A DNA stretch of 64,000 bases from Chamaelirium japonicum (taxonomy: Eukaryota > Streptophyta > Magnoliopsida > Liliales > Melanthiaceae), in NCBI GenBank assembly GCA_947650365.1, contig OX393550.1:47467860-47531859 (forward strand). Direction: 5' to 3'. Made by a program: the position numbers and the translations under genes. How positions within the stretch are numbered: the stretch's first letter is position 1; each line of letters starts with the position of its first letter. The notes under the pieces were generated by a model. The model was not told the origin of the DNA, did not search any database, and saw nothing but the letters and a program-made list of their open reading frames with translations. This document shows positions 46,581 through 58,491 of the stretch, in pieces.

Positions 46581-49500
46581 TTATAGATGTGCCGACCTCT
46601 TCTTAGATTTCACCACGAGGTCGTCGACATAACACTCCACGTTTTGATGAAGAATGTCGTCGAAGATTTTCTGCATAGCTCGCTGGTAGGTGGCTCCGGC
46701 GTTCTTCAAGCCGAACGGCATTACCTTATAGCAGTAGATTCCTTTTGGTGTGCGGAACGCCGTGAGCTCCTCATCCTTGGGTGCCATCCGAATCTGATTG
46801 TAGCCCGATGATCCGTCCATGAAAGTGAGCACCTCGTGACCTGTCGTCGCATCGACCATTAGTTCCGTGATTGGCAAGGGGAAGTCATCCTTTGGACATG
46901 CGTTGTTCAAATCTCTGAAGTCCACGCACACTCGGATTTGGCTGTTCTTCTTTTTGACGGGGACGACGCTAGAGATCCATGTCGGGTACTTGACCTCTCG
47001 AATGAAGCCGGCTTCGATCAATTTGTTGACTTCGCCTTCTATTTGGGGTACCAATTCTGGCCGGTAGCGCCTTTGTCCTTGCTTGATAGCGCTGGCTCCG
47101 TGTTTGACGCTGAGCTGGTGCACTGCGATTTTTGGATCGAGGCCCGGCATCTCCTTGTAGGACCATGCGAAGACGTCTCTGTATTCTTTAAGCAGTTTGA
47201 TGTATGCAGCTTCTTCCTCCGGGGTTAAGAGCGTGCTGACAAATGTAGGCCGAGGCTCCGTCTCCGTGCCCAAGTTGATTTCCTTCAAGTCATCAACGGT
47301 AGACTGCCCCCCTTCTTCGAGGACTGGCGGGGCGTCGGGCAACTCGTCGTCCGACGTAGAAGTGTCACCGTTGTCGGGATCCGTAATGGAGATATGATTG
47401 ACGGCGGCCATGGGTGGGTGGGTGGGCGTTGAAACGAAGTCCTCGATCGGGATCCCTAAACGATCGAACGCCGACTTCTTCTTTGATTGTTTGACTGGCC
47501 CGAGCCTCTCGAATACGGATTTGCGTTTTTGGTTCGACCAGTCTTTACCACCTCTGGTTTGCTGCCGGAGCAAGGCTTGGCATCGAACCCGTTGTCGTCT
47601 TCTCTTGCTGTCTGGATGGCTGAGGTAGGTAGAGCGTGCATCAGAGATTGTCGATTCTTCGGCTGCTTCATCTACCATCCTCGCCTCGATGTAGTTCGAG
47701 GTGAAGGTCTTCTTCGCTGCGATTCTGATGACCAACAGATTTTGACTGGAGCCGATGCCTCGGCGGTTCGGGGGAATTTGCTCTCCGTTTTGAAACAGCC
47801 GAGCTTGAGTTCTCGTCATCCCATGCGGAGTTGCTGCTGGTGGGAGTGTGCCCATGGCGCTTTCCTCGTTGTAGCCAGCTCTAAACAGCAACTTGGTAGC
47901 GTTTTGCCCCCAACTCCCTTCCGGTTTGAATCCGAGTTGCTCGAGGTCTGCTGATTCGACAGGTCTGCTCGGGTTCGGAGCTTGCGTCAGACTAGGTAGT
48001 GGCACCGTCATTTCTTGCAGAGTGATGACATTGGCCTGAGATAACGACGGAGCCAGCTTCCTTGTCGGAGTAGAAGGCGATTGCTTGGACTTACGGAGCC
48101 ACTGCGGCGCGAGACGTAGGACAGGCGCCATTTGGGCTGGCAACGGGGTATGTTGCATTGCTCTTGGCTCGAAGCTGATGCGCATCCTTTGCCTAGGTTT
48201 CGGCGTTCCTTGGACCTTGAGTCTTGCCTCGTCAGAGGGTAGCGCCGAATTTACGGGAAGAGGAGTCTTGTCCTGCTTCACTTCTTCAATCTTTTGGGCT
48301 CGAGGAGCTTTAGCTGGCAGAACTTCCGCGACCAGGCCCTTTGCTTGGTAGAACTTAGCGTCGGCCAGGTGTGCCTCGGCCTCGTTGAATGGCTTGTCGT
48401 CCGCAACTATGCATCTCTCCACGCCTTCTTCGTAGTATTTGAGGCACTGGTGCCAGGTGGAGACCACGATGCCGTTCTCGTGCAGCCACGGTCTTCCCAA
48501 CAGGAGGCGATATGACGTCTGGCAATCGATGATGTGGAAGAGGACCGTTGTATCCAGCGGGCCGATGGAAAGCTTCAAACGAATGATTCCGACGGTGGAC
48601 TGTCCGCCCTGGTTGAAGCCTTGAATGACCAATTGACTTGGTGAGAGCTGGTCGTCGGTGATGCCGAGTTGCCGCATTATCTGGATGGGCAGGATGTTGA
48701 CGGCAGAGCCACAGTCCAACAAGATTCGGTTCACTGGCTTCTCCTTGATGTATCCCGAGACGTAAAGAGGTCGGTTGTGCAATCGTGCCCCGAGTTGCAG
48801 GTCCTCATCTGAAAAGGTTATTGCCGCATCACACGAGGCCACAGCTTTGCGTCTTTGATCGTCCTTCCTCTTCCTTTTGTAGCTATCTGGATCGGCCAAG
48901 GCCGCCGCCATTGCTAGGCGAGCCTTCTTCGGAAGATGCAAAGCTTCTACGAGAGGCATATGCAAGATCGCTTCGTCGTGAGCCGCGGTGCCCCCATCGT
49001 TGGAGTCGTCCCCCTCATCGGTGGAGTCGCCTTCTTCAGAAGTTTCGCCTTCGTTCTTTCCTTCCGACGCTTCATGGACTTCGACCATGCAACAAGACAC
49101 CTTTACGTGTTGGTCCACTGGGAGGAAGTGATCCGGGAAGAACTCTTGCAAAGTTGTCGGCTCTGGAAGACTCTGCTGAAGGATATCGTCTTGGCTTGCT
49201 GGCGGCACTTTGAACGCCTTCCTCCCTGGAGCTTTGCCTTTCTTCTTGTAGGTCCTCCGCTTGGTGAATCCCCTCATCATACGGTCTTGTTTGAGCTTCT
49301 TTTCTTGCCATGGCTTTCGTCGCCGCGGTAACATGACCCATGCTTCTTCGTCAGTGGATTCCCCTTCGCTGGGATGATGGTCGACAGCAGCAACTGGTTT
49401 CTTTGATGATACTTGTTCTTCCGGAGGCTCTACTGGCTCGTCTTCCGATCCCCAGCCGGTGGGCTTGATTTCGTTGATCGAAACGGACGGAGGCCTTGAG

Positions 49501-51839
49501 TAGAGGACGTAATAGTCGAACTTCCCTGAAGGCTGGCCTAGCAGACCGACTTCCGGATCTCCTTGCTCGTATCTTTCCCGAAGAGCGCGTTGGGACATAG
49601 CTTGACTGGAATGGACTTGCTCTTCTCGAGGCTCTACTGGCGTGTCTTCCGATTCCCAGCTGGTGGGCTTGATTTCGTTGATCGAAACGGAAGGAGGCCT
49701 TGAGTAGAGGACGTAATAGTCGAACTTCCCCGAAGGCTGGCCCAGCAGACCGACTTCCGGATCTCCTTGCTCGTATCTCCTTTGGAGCGCTCGTTGGGAT
49801 GTATCATTGCTTGGAAGAGGTGCTGGCGTGAGCGATGATTGCCCCCAGGGCAGCGGTGTTTCCTCCTCGGTGAGTGCAGGAGTACGTTGACGTCGCTTCG
49901 AGACTTTCGGCCGGGAAGTTGACTTAGCGATTGGAGCTTGCCGGTTGATGCGCAGTTTGGGCATGCTTCGTCGGGCAGCGACGAGTACTGGCAAGAAGGA
50001 GCCGAAGGTGATGGACGTCATGTTGGCCGTAGCAACTTCCCCGGAGTCGATCTCTATCTTTCCTTGCTTTGCGAGCGCCATGATTCTTTCTTTGAAGACG
50101 AAGCATCTTTCGATGGGATGACTCACCACCCGGTGGTATTTGCAGAAGAGAGGGTCGTCGACGCGATGCATCTGCTCGGGCCTCTTCGAAGGAGGGAGCT
50201 CTATCATCTTCTCTTGCAGCAGCTGGTCGAACATGGAGGAGACTTCCGAGTCTGGGAAAGGGTATTCTTTGGCTTCGAGCTCCTCGAGAGTCATCCTTTG
50301 TCTTGGCGGCGGAGGCGGTGGTATGGCGACTCCTTTCTTCTGATCTGGCTTGCCACCGATCTTGAGCGGCTTGGAGGTTGAAGCGACGTCAGCAACATTG
50401 ACTTGCTTTAGTTTCGTTGCCGGTGGCTTGTCCTTCTTTTCTATCTTCAAAAAGTCCTTGTTCTTCGAGTCCCCGCGGTTTGCTAGGCTGAGTTCCATGT
50501 CATGAGCCCGAGTTGCGAGTTCTTCGAAAGACCGAGGCTTGATACCTTTGAGGATGTAAAGCAGACCCCAGTGCATGCCTTGGGTGCACATCTCGATGGC
50601 CGAGTCTTCAGACAAGCGGTCTCGTGAATTCAGCGCGAGGTTCCTCCACCTGTCGATGTAGTCGATCACTGGCTCGTCTTTCCTTTGTTTGACGGCAGTG
50701 AGTTCGGTCATGCTGACGGTTCGTCTGGTGCTGTAAAAGCGATTGAGGAACTCCCTTTCCATCTGGTCCCAGCTGTCGATGGTCCCTGCAGGAAGATCAA
50801 CGTACCAGTCGAACGCGTTGCCTTTGAGGGTGCGGACGAATTGCTTCACCATCTCGTCGCCATACGTGCCGGCATTATTGCAAGTCTCGATGAAGTGGGC
50901 AACGTGCTGTCTCGGATTTCCCTTTCCATCGAAGTGCTGAAACTTTGGCGGCTGGAATCCGACTGGGAAGCGTAGCTGCTGGATCCTCGTAGTGTAGGGC
51001 TTCGAGTATGCCGCCGTGATCGGAGGAAGGCTACTACCGTGGGAGCGCATCATGTCGGCTATCAACGCTTGGACTTGCTGAGCACTCATCGCAGCCGTTG
51101 CCGGAGGTTGAGTGGCCACTGAGGCTGGCGTTGGGGAGACGACTTCCAATGGGACGGGAGCCGAGGTGAGTGCTGGGGTAACTGCTTGAACCGTCGGAGC
51201 AACTTCTGCAGGAGCGGGAGTTGAAGACGGAACTGGAGCGGCTACTGGAGAAGCGACGGGTTGGCCGACTGGTGCAGCGTCCTTTGCGCTTAGCTTTTGG
51301 AGCAGAGTGTTGATGTGACGATCCCTTTCCTCCATCAGCCGAGTAATTTGCGCCATATGCTCGCTCATCTGCATGACTTGGAGCTGAAGAGCTGACGGAG
51401 GGTGATGACGGAGGACGTCTCGGTGTTGCATGTTCGCATCCTCGCCATCATCATCGGAGACGTAGTTACGCCGACTTGCTTCTGGCTGATGATTGATGTT
51501 TGCCCCCTGCAGAGGAGGTGCAACGTCTGCTGGAGAACCCGAACGGGATCGGGGTTGGGGCTGGTCCTCCCCAAACTTCTGGACATAGGCTCCAGGATCG
51601 AGGCTCATTTCTTCAAGCACCAGGGCCTCGTCGGCGCTTTGGCGAGCATCTTCGGTAGTAGCTTCTGGCACGAAGACGTCCGCAAGAGTCCGGGTACGCC
51701 GAGTGTAGACGCGCACCATTGGAGGAGCATCACCCTTCGGATTTACTGGATCACCGTGTCGGAGTAGAGGAGACTCGGCGATTGGTGAGAGGCTTGGAGC
51801 AAACGCATCGTTGTTTGTTCCGGCCATTGCAAACTTCAA
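46581..51839 (-). CDS. Gag-protease-reverse transcriptase polyprotein (interrupted in RT)
   Basis: 1752 codons from Met at 51839; a second Met four codons later is also possible. The Gag core is at about residues 286-450 (QLRFPVGFQPPKF ... FDWYVDLPAG ... FLNRFY). A Cys/His segment typical of Tat Gag (CKYHRVVSHPIERC) lies near 570. A 68-residue tandem duplication is at about 668-803. The aspartic protease has LLDCGSAVNILP near 1037, with DCG in place of the common DSG/DTG. RT spans about 1560-1752 with VCVDFRDLNNA, MPFGLKNA and the catalytic YVDD. It ends at a TAA just downstream of YVDD. The remaining Pol lies in the same frame, so a single substitution separates this copy from a continuous Pol. 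Gag, and the RT core up to the stop, could still be made. Confidence 0.9.
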   Translation of the reverse strand: MKFAMAGTNNDAFAPSLSPIAESPLLRHGDPVNPKGDAPPMVRVYTRRTRTLADVFVPEATTEDARQSADEALVLEEMSLDPGAYVQKFGEDQPQPRSRSGSPADVAPPLQGANINHQPEASRRNYVSDDDGEDANMQHRDVLRHHPPSALQLQVMQMSEHMAQITRLMEERDRHINTLLQKLSAKDAAPVGQPVASPVAAPVPSSTPAPAEVAPTVQAVTPALTSAPVPLEVVSPTPASVATQPPATAAMSAQQVQALIADMMRSHGSSLPPITAAYSKPYTTRIQQLRFPVGFQPPKFQHFDGKGNPRQHVAHFIETCNNAGTYGDEMVKQFVRTLKGNAFDWYVDLPAGTIDSWDQMEREFLNRFYSTRRTVSMTELTAVKQRKDEPVIDYIDRWRNLALNSRDRLSEDSAIEMCTQGMHWGLLYILKGIKPRSFEELATRAHDMELSLANRGDSKNKDFLKIEKKDKPPATKLKQVNVADVASTSKPLKIGGKPDQKKGVAIPPPPPPRQRMTLEELEAKEYPFPDSEVSSMFDQLLQEKMIELPPSKRPEQMHRVDDPLFCKYHRVVSHPIERCFVFKERIMALAKQGKIEIDSGEVATANMTSITFGSFLPVLVAARRSMPKLRINRQAPIAKSTSRPKVSKRRQRTPALTEEETPLPWGQSSLTPAPLPSNDTSQRALQRRYEQGDPEVGLLGQPSGKFDYYVLYSRPPSVSINEIKPTSWESEDTPVEPREEQVHSSQAMSQRALRERYEQGDPEVGLLGQPSGKFDYYVLYSRPPSVSINEIKPTGWGSEDEPVEPPEEQVSSKKPVAAVDHHPSEGESTDEEAWVMLPRRRKPWQEKKLKQDRMMRGFTKRRTYKKKGKAPGRKAFKVPPASQDDILQQSLPEPTTLQEFFPDHFLPVDQHVKVSCCMVEVHEASEGKNEGETSEEGDSTDEGDDSNDGGTAAHDEAILHMPLVEALHLPKKARLAMAAALADPDSYKRKRKDDQRRKAVASCDAAITFSDEDLQLGARLHNRPLYVSGYIKEKPVNRILLDCGSAVNILPIQIMRQLGITDDQLSPSQLVIQGFNQGGQSTVGIIRLKLSIGPLDTTVLFHIIDCQTSYRLLLGRPWLHENGIVVSTWHQCLKYYEEGVERCIVADDKPFNEAEAHLADAKFYQAKGLVAEVLPAKAPRAQKIEEVKQDKTPLPVNSALPSDEARLKVQGTPKPRQRMRISFEPRAMQHTPLPAQMAPVLRLAPQWLRKSKQSPSTPTRKLAPSLSQANVITLQEMTVPLPSLTQAPNPSRPVESADLEQLGFKPEGSWGQNATKLLFRAGYNEESAMGTLPPAATPHGMTRTQARLFQNGEQIPPNRRGIGSSQNLLVIRIAAKKTFTSNYIEARMVDEAAEESTISDARSTYLSHPDSKRRRQRVRCQALLRQQTRGGKDWSNQKRKSVFERLGPVKQSKKKSAFDRLGIPIEDFVSTPTHPPMAAVNHISITDPDNGDTSTSDDELPDAPPVLEEGGQSTVDDLKEINLGTETEPRPTFVSTLLTPEEEAAYIKLLKEYRDVFAWSYKEMPGLDPKIAVHQLSVKHGASAIKQGQRRYRPELVPQIEGEVNKLIEAGFIREVKYPTWISSVVPVKKKNSQIRVCVDFRDLNNACPKDDFPLPITELMVDATTGHEVLTFMDGSSGYNQIRMAPKDEELTAFRTPKGIYCYKVMPFGLKNAGATYQRAMQKIFDDILHQNVECYVDDLVVKSKKRSAHL
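49427..49834 (-). repeat. Two 204-bp tandem repeats inside gag-pol
   Basis: Period 204 bp (68 codons): GGGCTTGATTTCGTTGATCG occurs at 49461 and 49665. Each unit encodes YEQGDPEVGLLGQPSGKF and YYVLYSRPPSVSINEIKPT. The repeats are nearly identical, so the duplication is recent, and the frame is preserved. Confidence 0.95.
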
Positions 51840-51874
51840 GCAGCTTCTTCAACCGTACGGATGAAAGGAGAAGG

Positions 51875-51893
51875 GGTCCCACCGGGCGTGCCA
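51875..51893 (-). other. Primer-binding site
   Basis: On the - strand TGGCACGCCCGGTGGGACC lies 6 bp inside the 5' LTR. It starts with TGG as expected for pairing to a tRNA CCA end. I did not assign the tRNA; it is not the initiator-Met type. Confidence 0.75.
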
Positions 51894-51899
51894 GAAATC

Positions 51900-54184
51900 T
51901 GTGGACGCGGAAAAAAGCGCGGGTCGTCTTTATTGCGAATCACACGAGATTACAATTGTGGCCGGGACCCGGGTTGCTCGGGCGTAGCGAGTCCGGGTTG
52001 CGGCGAGTTTTGATCAGGGGATTGTGGGAAAGATCTTCTGGGGGATCCCTTTGATCCGCGTCTCCACGTGGTGTTCGTGCGAGAGCTCTGAAGGGGCTGC
52101 CCAGGACAGGGGTTTTACAGGGAGAGGGTTTTGGAGAGGCTAAGGAATGTCCACCGTTGCTTTGTCCCTTCCGTGCTTCGCGCTTTCTCGGCTAGGGGGT
52201 TTTCGGCTTCGTTCCTCGGTCTTCGTGTCTTCCTCGTTCCTTGCTTGACCTCGGTGTCCTTGATCGTCGGTTCGCGGCGTCGATCGAGATTTTGGCGTCG
52301 GCTTTGGCTTTGGCTTTTTGGCTTTGGCTTGGCTCCGGCGTGGCTCTGGCTTTTGCTTTGCTTCGGCGCTTGCACTTGGACGTAGCTGGGAGAGACTTGC
52401 GATGCTTTCGTTCTTCCGGACTTCGCGTCGTATCGGCTAGAACGTGCGGTGCTTTTGCTCGTGGCCGGCGTAGTCGCTTGGCTTTGGCACTTGCTTTGCT
52501 TTGGCGCGGGCTTTACTGGGGCTTTACTTTGGCTTCTTGCGTTGCTTTAGCTTTGGCGTCTACTCGATCTTCTTCTTCGAACGACGTGGGCTACTCCTCC
52601 GGTGCTTCGACGGTTTGCGTGTCGACTGGACTTCTCTTCTTCTCCGGGCTTCTTTGGCGTGATCGGGGTCGAAGAATGCTTTTGAAGATGGTGGGGGTAG
52701 CACCGATCTCCGTGCGACGGTTGTAGCGTCGGCTTTTGTTGATGAAGACGACGGGGTAGTGACGCTTCAGATGATCTGTTCCAGCCTTTCTTCTTCGTGG
52801 ATGGTGCAGATGTTTGTCGAAGACGACGGGGTGATGACGCTTCGCTTCTCTCCTCCGGGCTTTGGGGCTTGATCGGGATCGAGGACTTGTTGGAGACGAC
52901 GGGGTAGTGACGCTTCAGATGATCTGTTCCAGCCTTTCTTCTTCGTGGATGGTGCAGATGTTTGTCGAAGACGACGGGGTGATGACGCTTCGCTTCTCTC
53001 CTCCGGGCTTTGGGGCTTGATCGGGATCGAGGACTTGTTGGAGACGACGGGGTAGTGCCGCTCCTCTTCTTCTCCGGGCTTTTGGGCTTGATCGGAGTCG
53101 AGGACTTGTTGGAGACGACGGGGTAGTGCCGCTCCTCTTCTTCTCCGGGCTTTTGGGCTTGATCGGAGTCGAAGCTTGTTGGAGACGGCGGGGTAGTGCC
53201 GCTCCTCTTCTTCTCCGGGCTTTTGGGCTTGATCGGAGTCGAAGCTTGTTGGAGACGGCGGGGTAGTGCCGCTCCTCTTCTTCTCCGGCCTTTGCTTCTG
53301 GCGTCCTCGGAGTCGAAGGGTTCTTCTTCTCCGAGCTTTCTTCTTCGTGAATGGAGTCGAAGGGGTGATCTTCGTGCGCAAGGGCCTTCACGTTGATGAG
53401 GACTTTCAGTAAGCCGATCCCTCGGGACAGGCTTGACTGTGCCTCGTGAAGCCTTGGGTCGATGAAGAAGCGTGCTTTCTTCTGCAGAGCTCTGGCGCTT
53501 CGTCTTCAATTTCTCCGACCATTTTTTCCTTCCCCCACCCCCTCTATTTATAGGCAAAGAGGTGAGGAGAGAGATATGGGAACTTTTTAATTTTAAATCC
53601 CTTTTGTATCTCTCTCATAATTACCCGGATTTTATTCATCCATTGATGAGGGGAATAACATTTAGTTGTTTTCCTTTTCTGGCGGGTGTAATTATGGCTG
53701 GATTTCGCACACGAAATCGATGGCGATCGGGCGCTTCGTCTTGTGCGTCGGATCGAGGGATCGGCGCAGATCCGCGTGTGCGCAGACGTCATACGCTACC
53801 TCCCCCCGCGCATGGCGGTATTTTTTCCTTTTCTTTCTTTTCTTTCCTTTTCTTCTCTTTCCTTTTTCTTTTCTTTCCTTTTCTTTTCTTTCCTTTTTTT
53901 CTTTTCTTTTCTTTCTCTTTTTTTTTTTTTCCTTTCCTTGCAGGGCCGGCCGGCCCCTCCTCGGGGTTCGGTCCCCACTAGGGCCGGCCCTATAGGGTTC
54001 GGACCCTAGTAGGGGCCGACCCCTCTTGGGCGGGGTCTGAGTCCGTGTTGGCGCGCGCGAGTCGGGTCCGCGTGTCGGGTTTGCATCCACGTTAGCGCGA
54101 GCGAGTTGGGTTCGCGTGTCGGGTTTGCATCCGCGTCGGCACACGTAAGTCGGGTTCGGGTCCGACGAAATTCGTGTGTCTACA
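51900..54184 (-). repeat. 5' LTR (right copy)
   Basis: 2285 bp, nearly identical to 37246-39458. Four visible copies of the approximately 71-bp repeat (53052, 53123, 53193, 53263) against three in the other LTR account for almost all of the 72-bp length difference. Confidence 0.95.
53544..53553 (-). promoter_or_regulatory. LTR TATA box for gag-pol transcription
   Basis: CTATAAATAG on the - strand, followed by AGGGGGTGGGGGAAGG, about 630 bp into the 5' LTR. It is a canonical plant TATA motif. The tandem repeats lie downstream, so they would be part of the transcribed leader. An identical motif is at 38819-38828 in the other LTR. Confidence 0.6.
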
Positions 54185-54422
54185 GGGGGTCAAATGGTCG
54201 AAGCAAAATCAGCCATCCGCAGTCACCGTTAAAATCTGCAGATTTTGCTTCGACCATTTGACCCCCCTAGAAGTTTTGGAATTTGATAAAAATTTGTGAG
54301 GATGATCATCTTACCCTAGACAACACCCTCACCAAATTTCATCCAATTCCAAAACTTCTAGGTAGGTAAAACAAGGGGGAGGTACATCGTTGTTGCTGCA
54401 CCTCGGGTGCAGGTTCCCCGCC

Positions 54423-55860
<1,438 letters not shown>

Positions 55861-56055
55861 AAAATGTTGGAATTAAGATTATGATGAGTGTGAACATGCT
55901 TTTAATCTTTTGTAGACCTTCTAGAGCTGCCCCATGCGTTACATTCTTTTGCATCACTAGTTAGATATCGTTTTACTTTCTTTTACTGTGCATCCTTGCG
56001 TAATGTGTACAATCTTTTTGTCAAACTAATGGTATCACTTGGTAAATTTAATAGG

Positions 56056-56485
56056 ATGAGTGTTAGTAGCAAGAGTTATTCGTCTGGTTATCAAAGAAGG
56101 ATTAGACATTGCCCATGTGGAATGGGTGAATGTAAGGAACTTACATCATCAAAAGAACATAGTAGAGGGAGACGATTTTTCATTTGTCCTACTAATAAGG
56201 TATGTTTAGTAATATCGTAATGGATTAATACATTATCATATTTTGTTTTATCAATTTGAACTCTTAGGACCATAATAATAATTTTTTTGGCAGGGCCCTC
56301 ATGATAGAGGTTGCGGTTTCTTCGAATGGAGTGATGATCGTGAGCTATCAAGTGGTGAAGTGAAGCACGAATTGATGATAATGCTAGAGCAATTGGAGAA
56401 AAGGATTAATATTCTAGAGAATCGACAGAAAAAAATAATATTTGTACTGATTGTGTTGTTTCTTTATGTTTTATTTAAACTATAA
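56056..56485 (+). CDS. GRF-type zinc finger protein with coiled coil and C-terminal membrane segment
   Basis: Two exons, 56056-56199 (48 codons) and 56294-56485 (63 codons plus stop), join in phase across a 94-bp GT/AG intron, giving 111 residues. The zf-GRF motif spans the junction: CPCGMGECKEL ... RRFFICPTNK and GPHDRGCGFFEW, with its four zinc ligands (C, C or H, C, C) present. GRF fingers bind single-stranded nucleic acid in proteins such as NEIL3, TOP3A and APE2. A short Leu/Glu coiled coil (EQLEKRINILENRQ) and a hydrophobic tail (IFVLIVLFLYVLF) follow, a layout seen in small plant GRF proteins. The frame is intact inside the MULE although the transposase is broken. Role in transposition is unknown. 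Confidence 0.8.
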
Positions 56486-57008
56486 AAAACATTTGCCCTG
56501 GTAACCTGGCTTTTTTGTAACCAACTTTGGTAATCCAGTTTCTCAACTATTATTCAAGATGAGACAATTGTCGCGTAGAATTATAGTAAATTGAATGTAC
56601 ATGTTGTGTTTCTTCATTTATATTTGTTCGCCACACTGTCCGCAAAAATTTTGGACAATACTCCAAGTGTGGATTAGAATGTCGATCGATAAAATTGGAC
56701 TACATAAACATGTGCCTTGAGATGAGATTTCAAATTATTGAAAATATTGAGGCATGCGGTAAAGGATCGATAGGGGAAAGGTAAAAGGGTAAAAAATTTT
56801 GAAAAAATTGGGTAGTAGAGGGTTTACTATGGAAGAGGGAGTTTAGTGTAGTTTTAGTTCATATTGAACTTCAATGAGACTAACAGGAGTCAAATGTCAA
56901 AACATTTAACATGGAAGGTTGCATCGGCAATGTGCTCTGAAATTTGATATATTAAACCATGGTTAGTTGAGTTGGGGCACTAATAGCCAATCATATATAA
57001 TGGTTGGA

Positions 57009-57010
<2 letters not shown>

Positions 57011-57059
<49 letters not shown>
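57011..57059. repeat. (TA)n microsatellite inside the MULE
   Basis: About 24 TA units. No element is inserted in it. Confidence 0.95.
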
Positions 57060-57062
<3 letters not shown>

Positions 57063-58380
57063 GTCATCTATGTTTTGGCCTTGTGGTGTAAGATGATTTT
57101 GGAATTTGGTGAGATTAAGGTAGATTGTGCATCGTTATATTGGACCCCTCATTTGTCTCTCTTGGTTGAGTAGTGGGTACTTAAATCAGGCCCAGTTCTG
57201 TCATAGATTTCAAGAACTCCAATGGAAAAGGGGCTTTGTTTATTACCCAAGCACACTTACGGCTCAAGCTCAAACTCCCCCGCCTTGCAACCTGGACATA
57301 GACCACTCTTTACAAGGTGTGATGGAGAAAGATTTCACAGAGATGCTAGAAAGATTTCACAGAGATGCTATGGTCCAACTGTGCAACCAACACAATCACA
57401 GACATCCAATGAAACACAAAATCAGAGCCGAATAGATTTATGGGCCTGGAAACCCAATCAGCTCAACTTTGGACTCATCCCCACCGTCCATCAGTGGCAA
57501 TAAAGGGATCACGCAATGCCAATTGCCAGGAGTGTTGCTCACCAGTTCATGACAACAAACATATAATCCATACATACCTGCACTGCACTGCACTGGAACT
57601 CATTTCAAAAAAAGCCGAGGTAAATAAAATAATTTAAAAATAAAGAAAACCCTTGAGTTAACTTAGGTTAGTACGGAAGCACACCTCCTCCTCTTTTATA
57701 TAGCTTTGAATCTTAAATATATGTTAAGTGAAAGGGCAGCACATGTGTTTATATTTTACAGTGGGTATGCTACTCGCCACATACATAATTCCTCGATTCA
57801 TTTCACATAGAGCTTACGTACACATTTCATAAAATTAGGAGCAGTGGGTAAGAATGGGTGGTAGATACACACAACTACTAAATCTACTACCAACTATTAG
57901 GGGTCAGGTTGCTCACTTTTCACCTTAAAGTTCAAGGCGGCCGCAGCTGAAGAGGCAGAGCTACCATTCTGGGTGCAGAGACTCCATTCTGGGTGCAATG
58001 ACTGAATCGCTCACCATGTCGAAGTTAAGCCTGCCATTGATCTTCCTTGGATACTTTCTTTCCATGCTTGCACCACTTTTTCTCGAGTATGATGCCAATA
58101 TTTGACTAGTTAACAGTAAGTACAACCAAAGGAATACAAATACTCTGTAGAGAGAGGGGGAAGGGGTTGTATCAAAAATTCAGAATCCAGGGCACATATG
58201 ATTACACCAAGGAGATCATGCTTTCCGATTCCGAACGATAAGTTAGAAAACCATATGAATGATGGAAGCTGTACCTAGCACTCACACAGTTCACATTTTA
58301 CACACAAATACATTATGAATACACATAACAGAATTAAAAAATCAGACCCTACAGGTATCAATACTGAATTACTTCAAGTT
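57060..58380. other. MULE interior, possible captured host DNA, no clear gene
   Basis: The frame 57127-57435 (+) has no family resemblance. CCATTCTGGGTGCA occurs twice near 57961 and 57984. Composition varies along the segment, which would fit a patchwork of captured fragments, but no source gene could be named. Confidence 0.35.
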
Positions 58381-58408
58381 TGGGAAAGAAAGTGAACCCG
58401 AGCGAGAA
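58322..58408. repeat. Direct repeat copy 1 inside the MULE
   Basis: About 85 bp starting ACATAACAGAATTAAAAAAT and ending AAAGTGAACCCGAGC is repeated at about 59013-59097 with very few differences. Confidence 0.85.
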
Positions 58409-58491
58409 CGTACTCCTTTCCCGCCACCCAAACGCCGGTCTGGGACCACTGCACATCTTCCCACTCCAAATGCTCCTCCAATACCTGCTCA
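58382..58491 (-). pseudogene. Captured last exon of an unidentified host gene
   Basis: On the - strand, after an AG acceptor (ATGAGCAG), the frame reads VLEEHLEWEDVQWSQTGVWV then AGKEYVLARVHFLSQT and a stop. The Trp-rich, non-repetitive sequence looks like real protein. The downstream sequence (about 58322-58380), likely 3' UTR, is repeated at 59016-59097. I cannot name the family. It supports gene-piece capture by this MULE. Confidence 0.45.

Larger units (their letters stand above)
37246..54184 (-). mobile_element. Full-length Tat-lineage (Retand-like) Ty3/Gypsy LTR retrotransposon
   Basis: It is 16.9 kb, with LTRs 37246-39458 and 51900-54184 (TGTGGACGCGG ... GTGTCTACA) and a 5-bp target duplication GGGGG (37241-37245, 54185-54189). 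Gag-Pol lies on the - strand, so the right LTR is the 5' LTR. The primer-binding site is at 51875-51893 and the polypurine tract TTGAGGGGGCATT is at 39459-39471. Pol order is protease, RT, RNase H, a second RNase H, integrase. The dual RNase H and the extra antisense ORF between Pol and the 3' LTR are marks of the Tat clade, as in Retand and Grande. The LTRs differ by about four substitutions by eye, so insertion is recent. One in-frame stop interrupts Pol. Confidence 0.93.

Noticed and set aside
48690-48740. DCG in place of DSG/DTG in the Gypsy protease as a defect
   Set aside because: The catalytic Asp and Gly are kept, and I believe DCGSAVN-type motifs occur in other Tat elements, so it is not evidence of inactivation.
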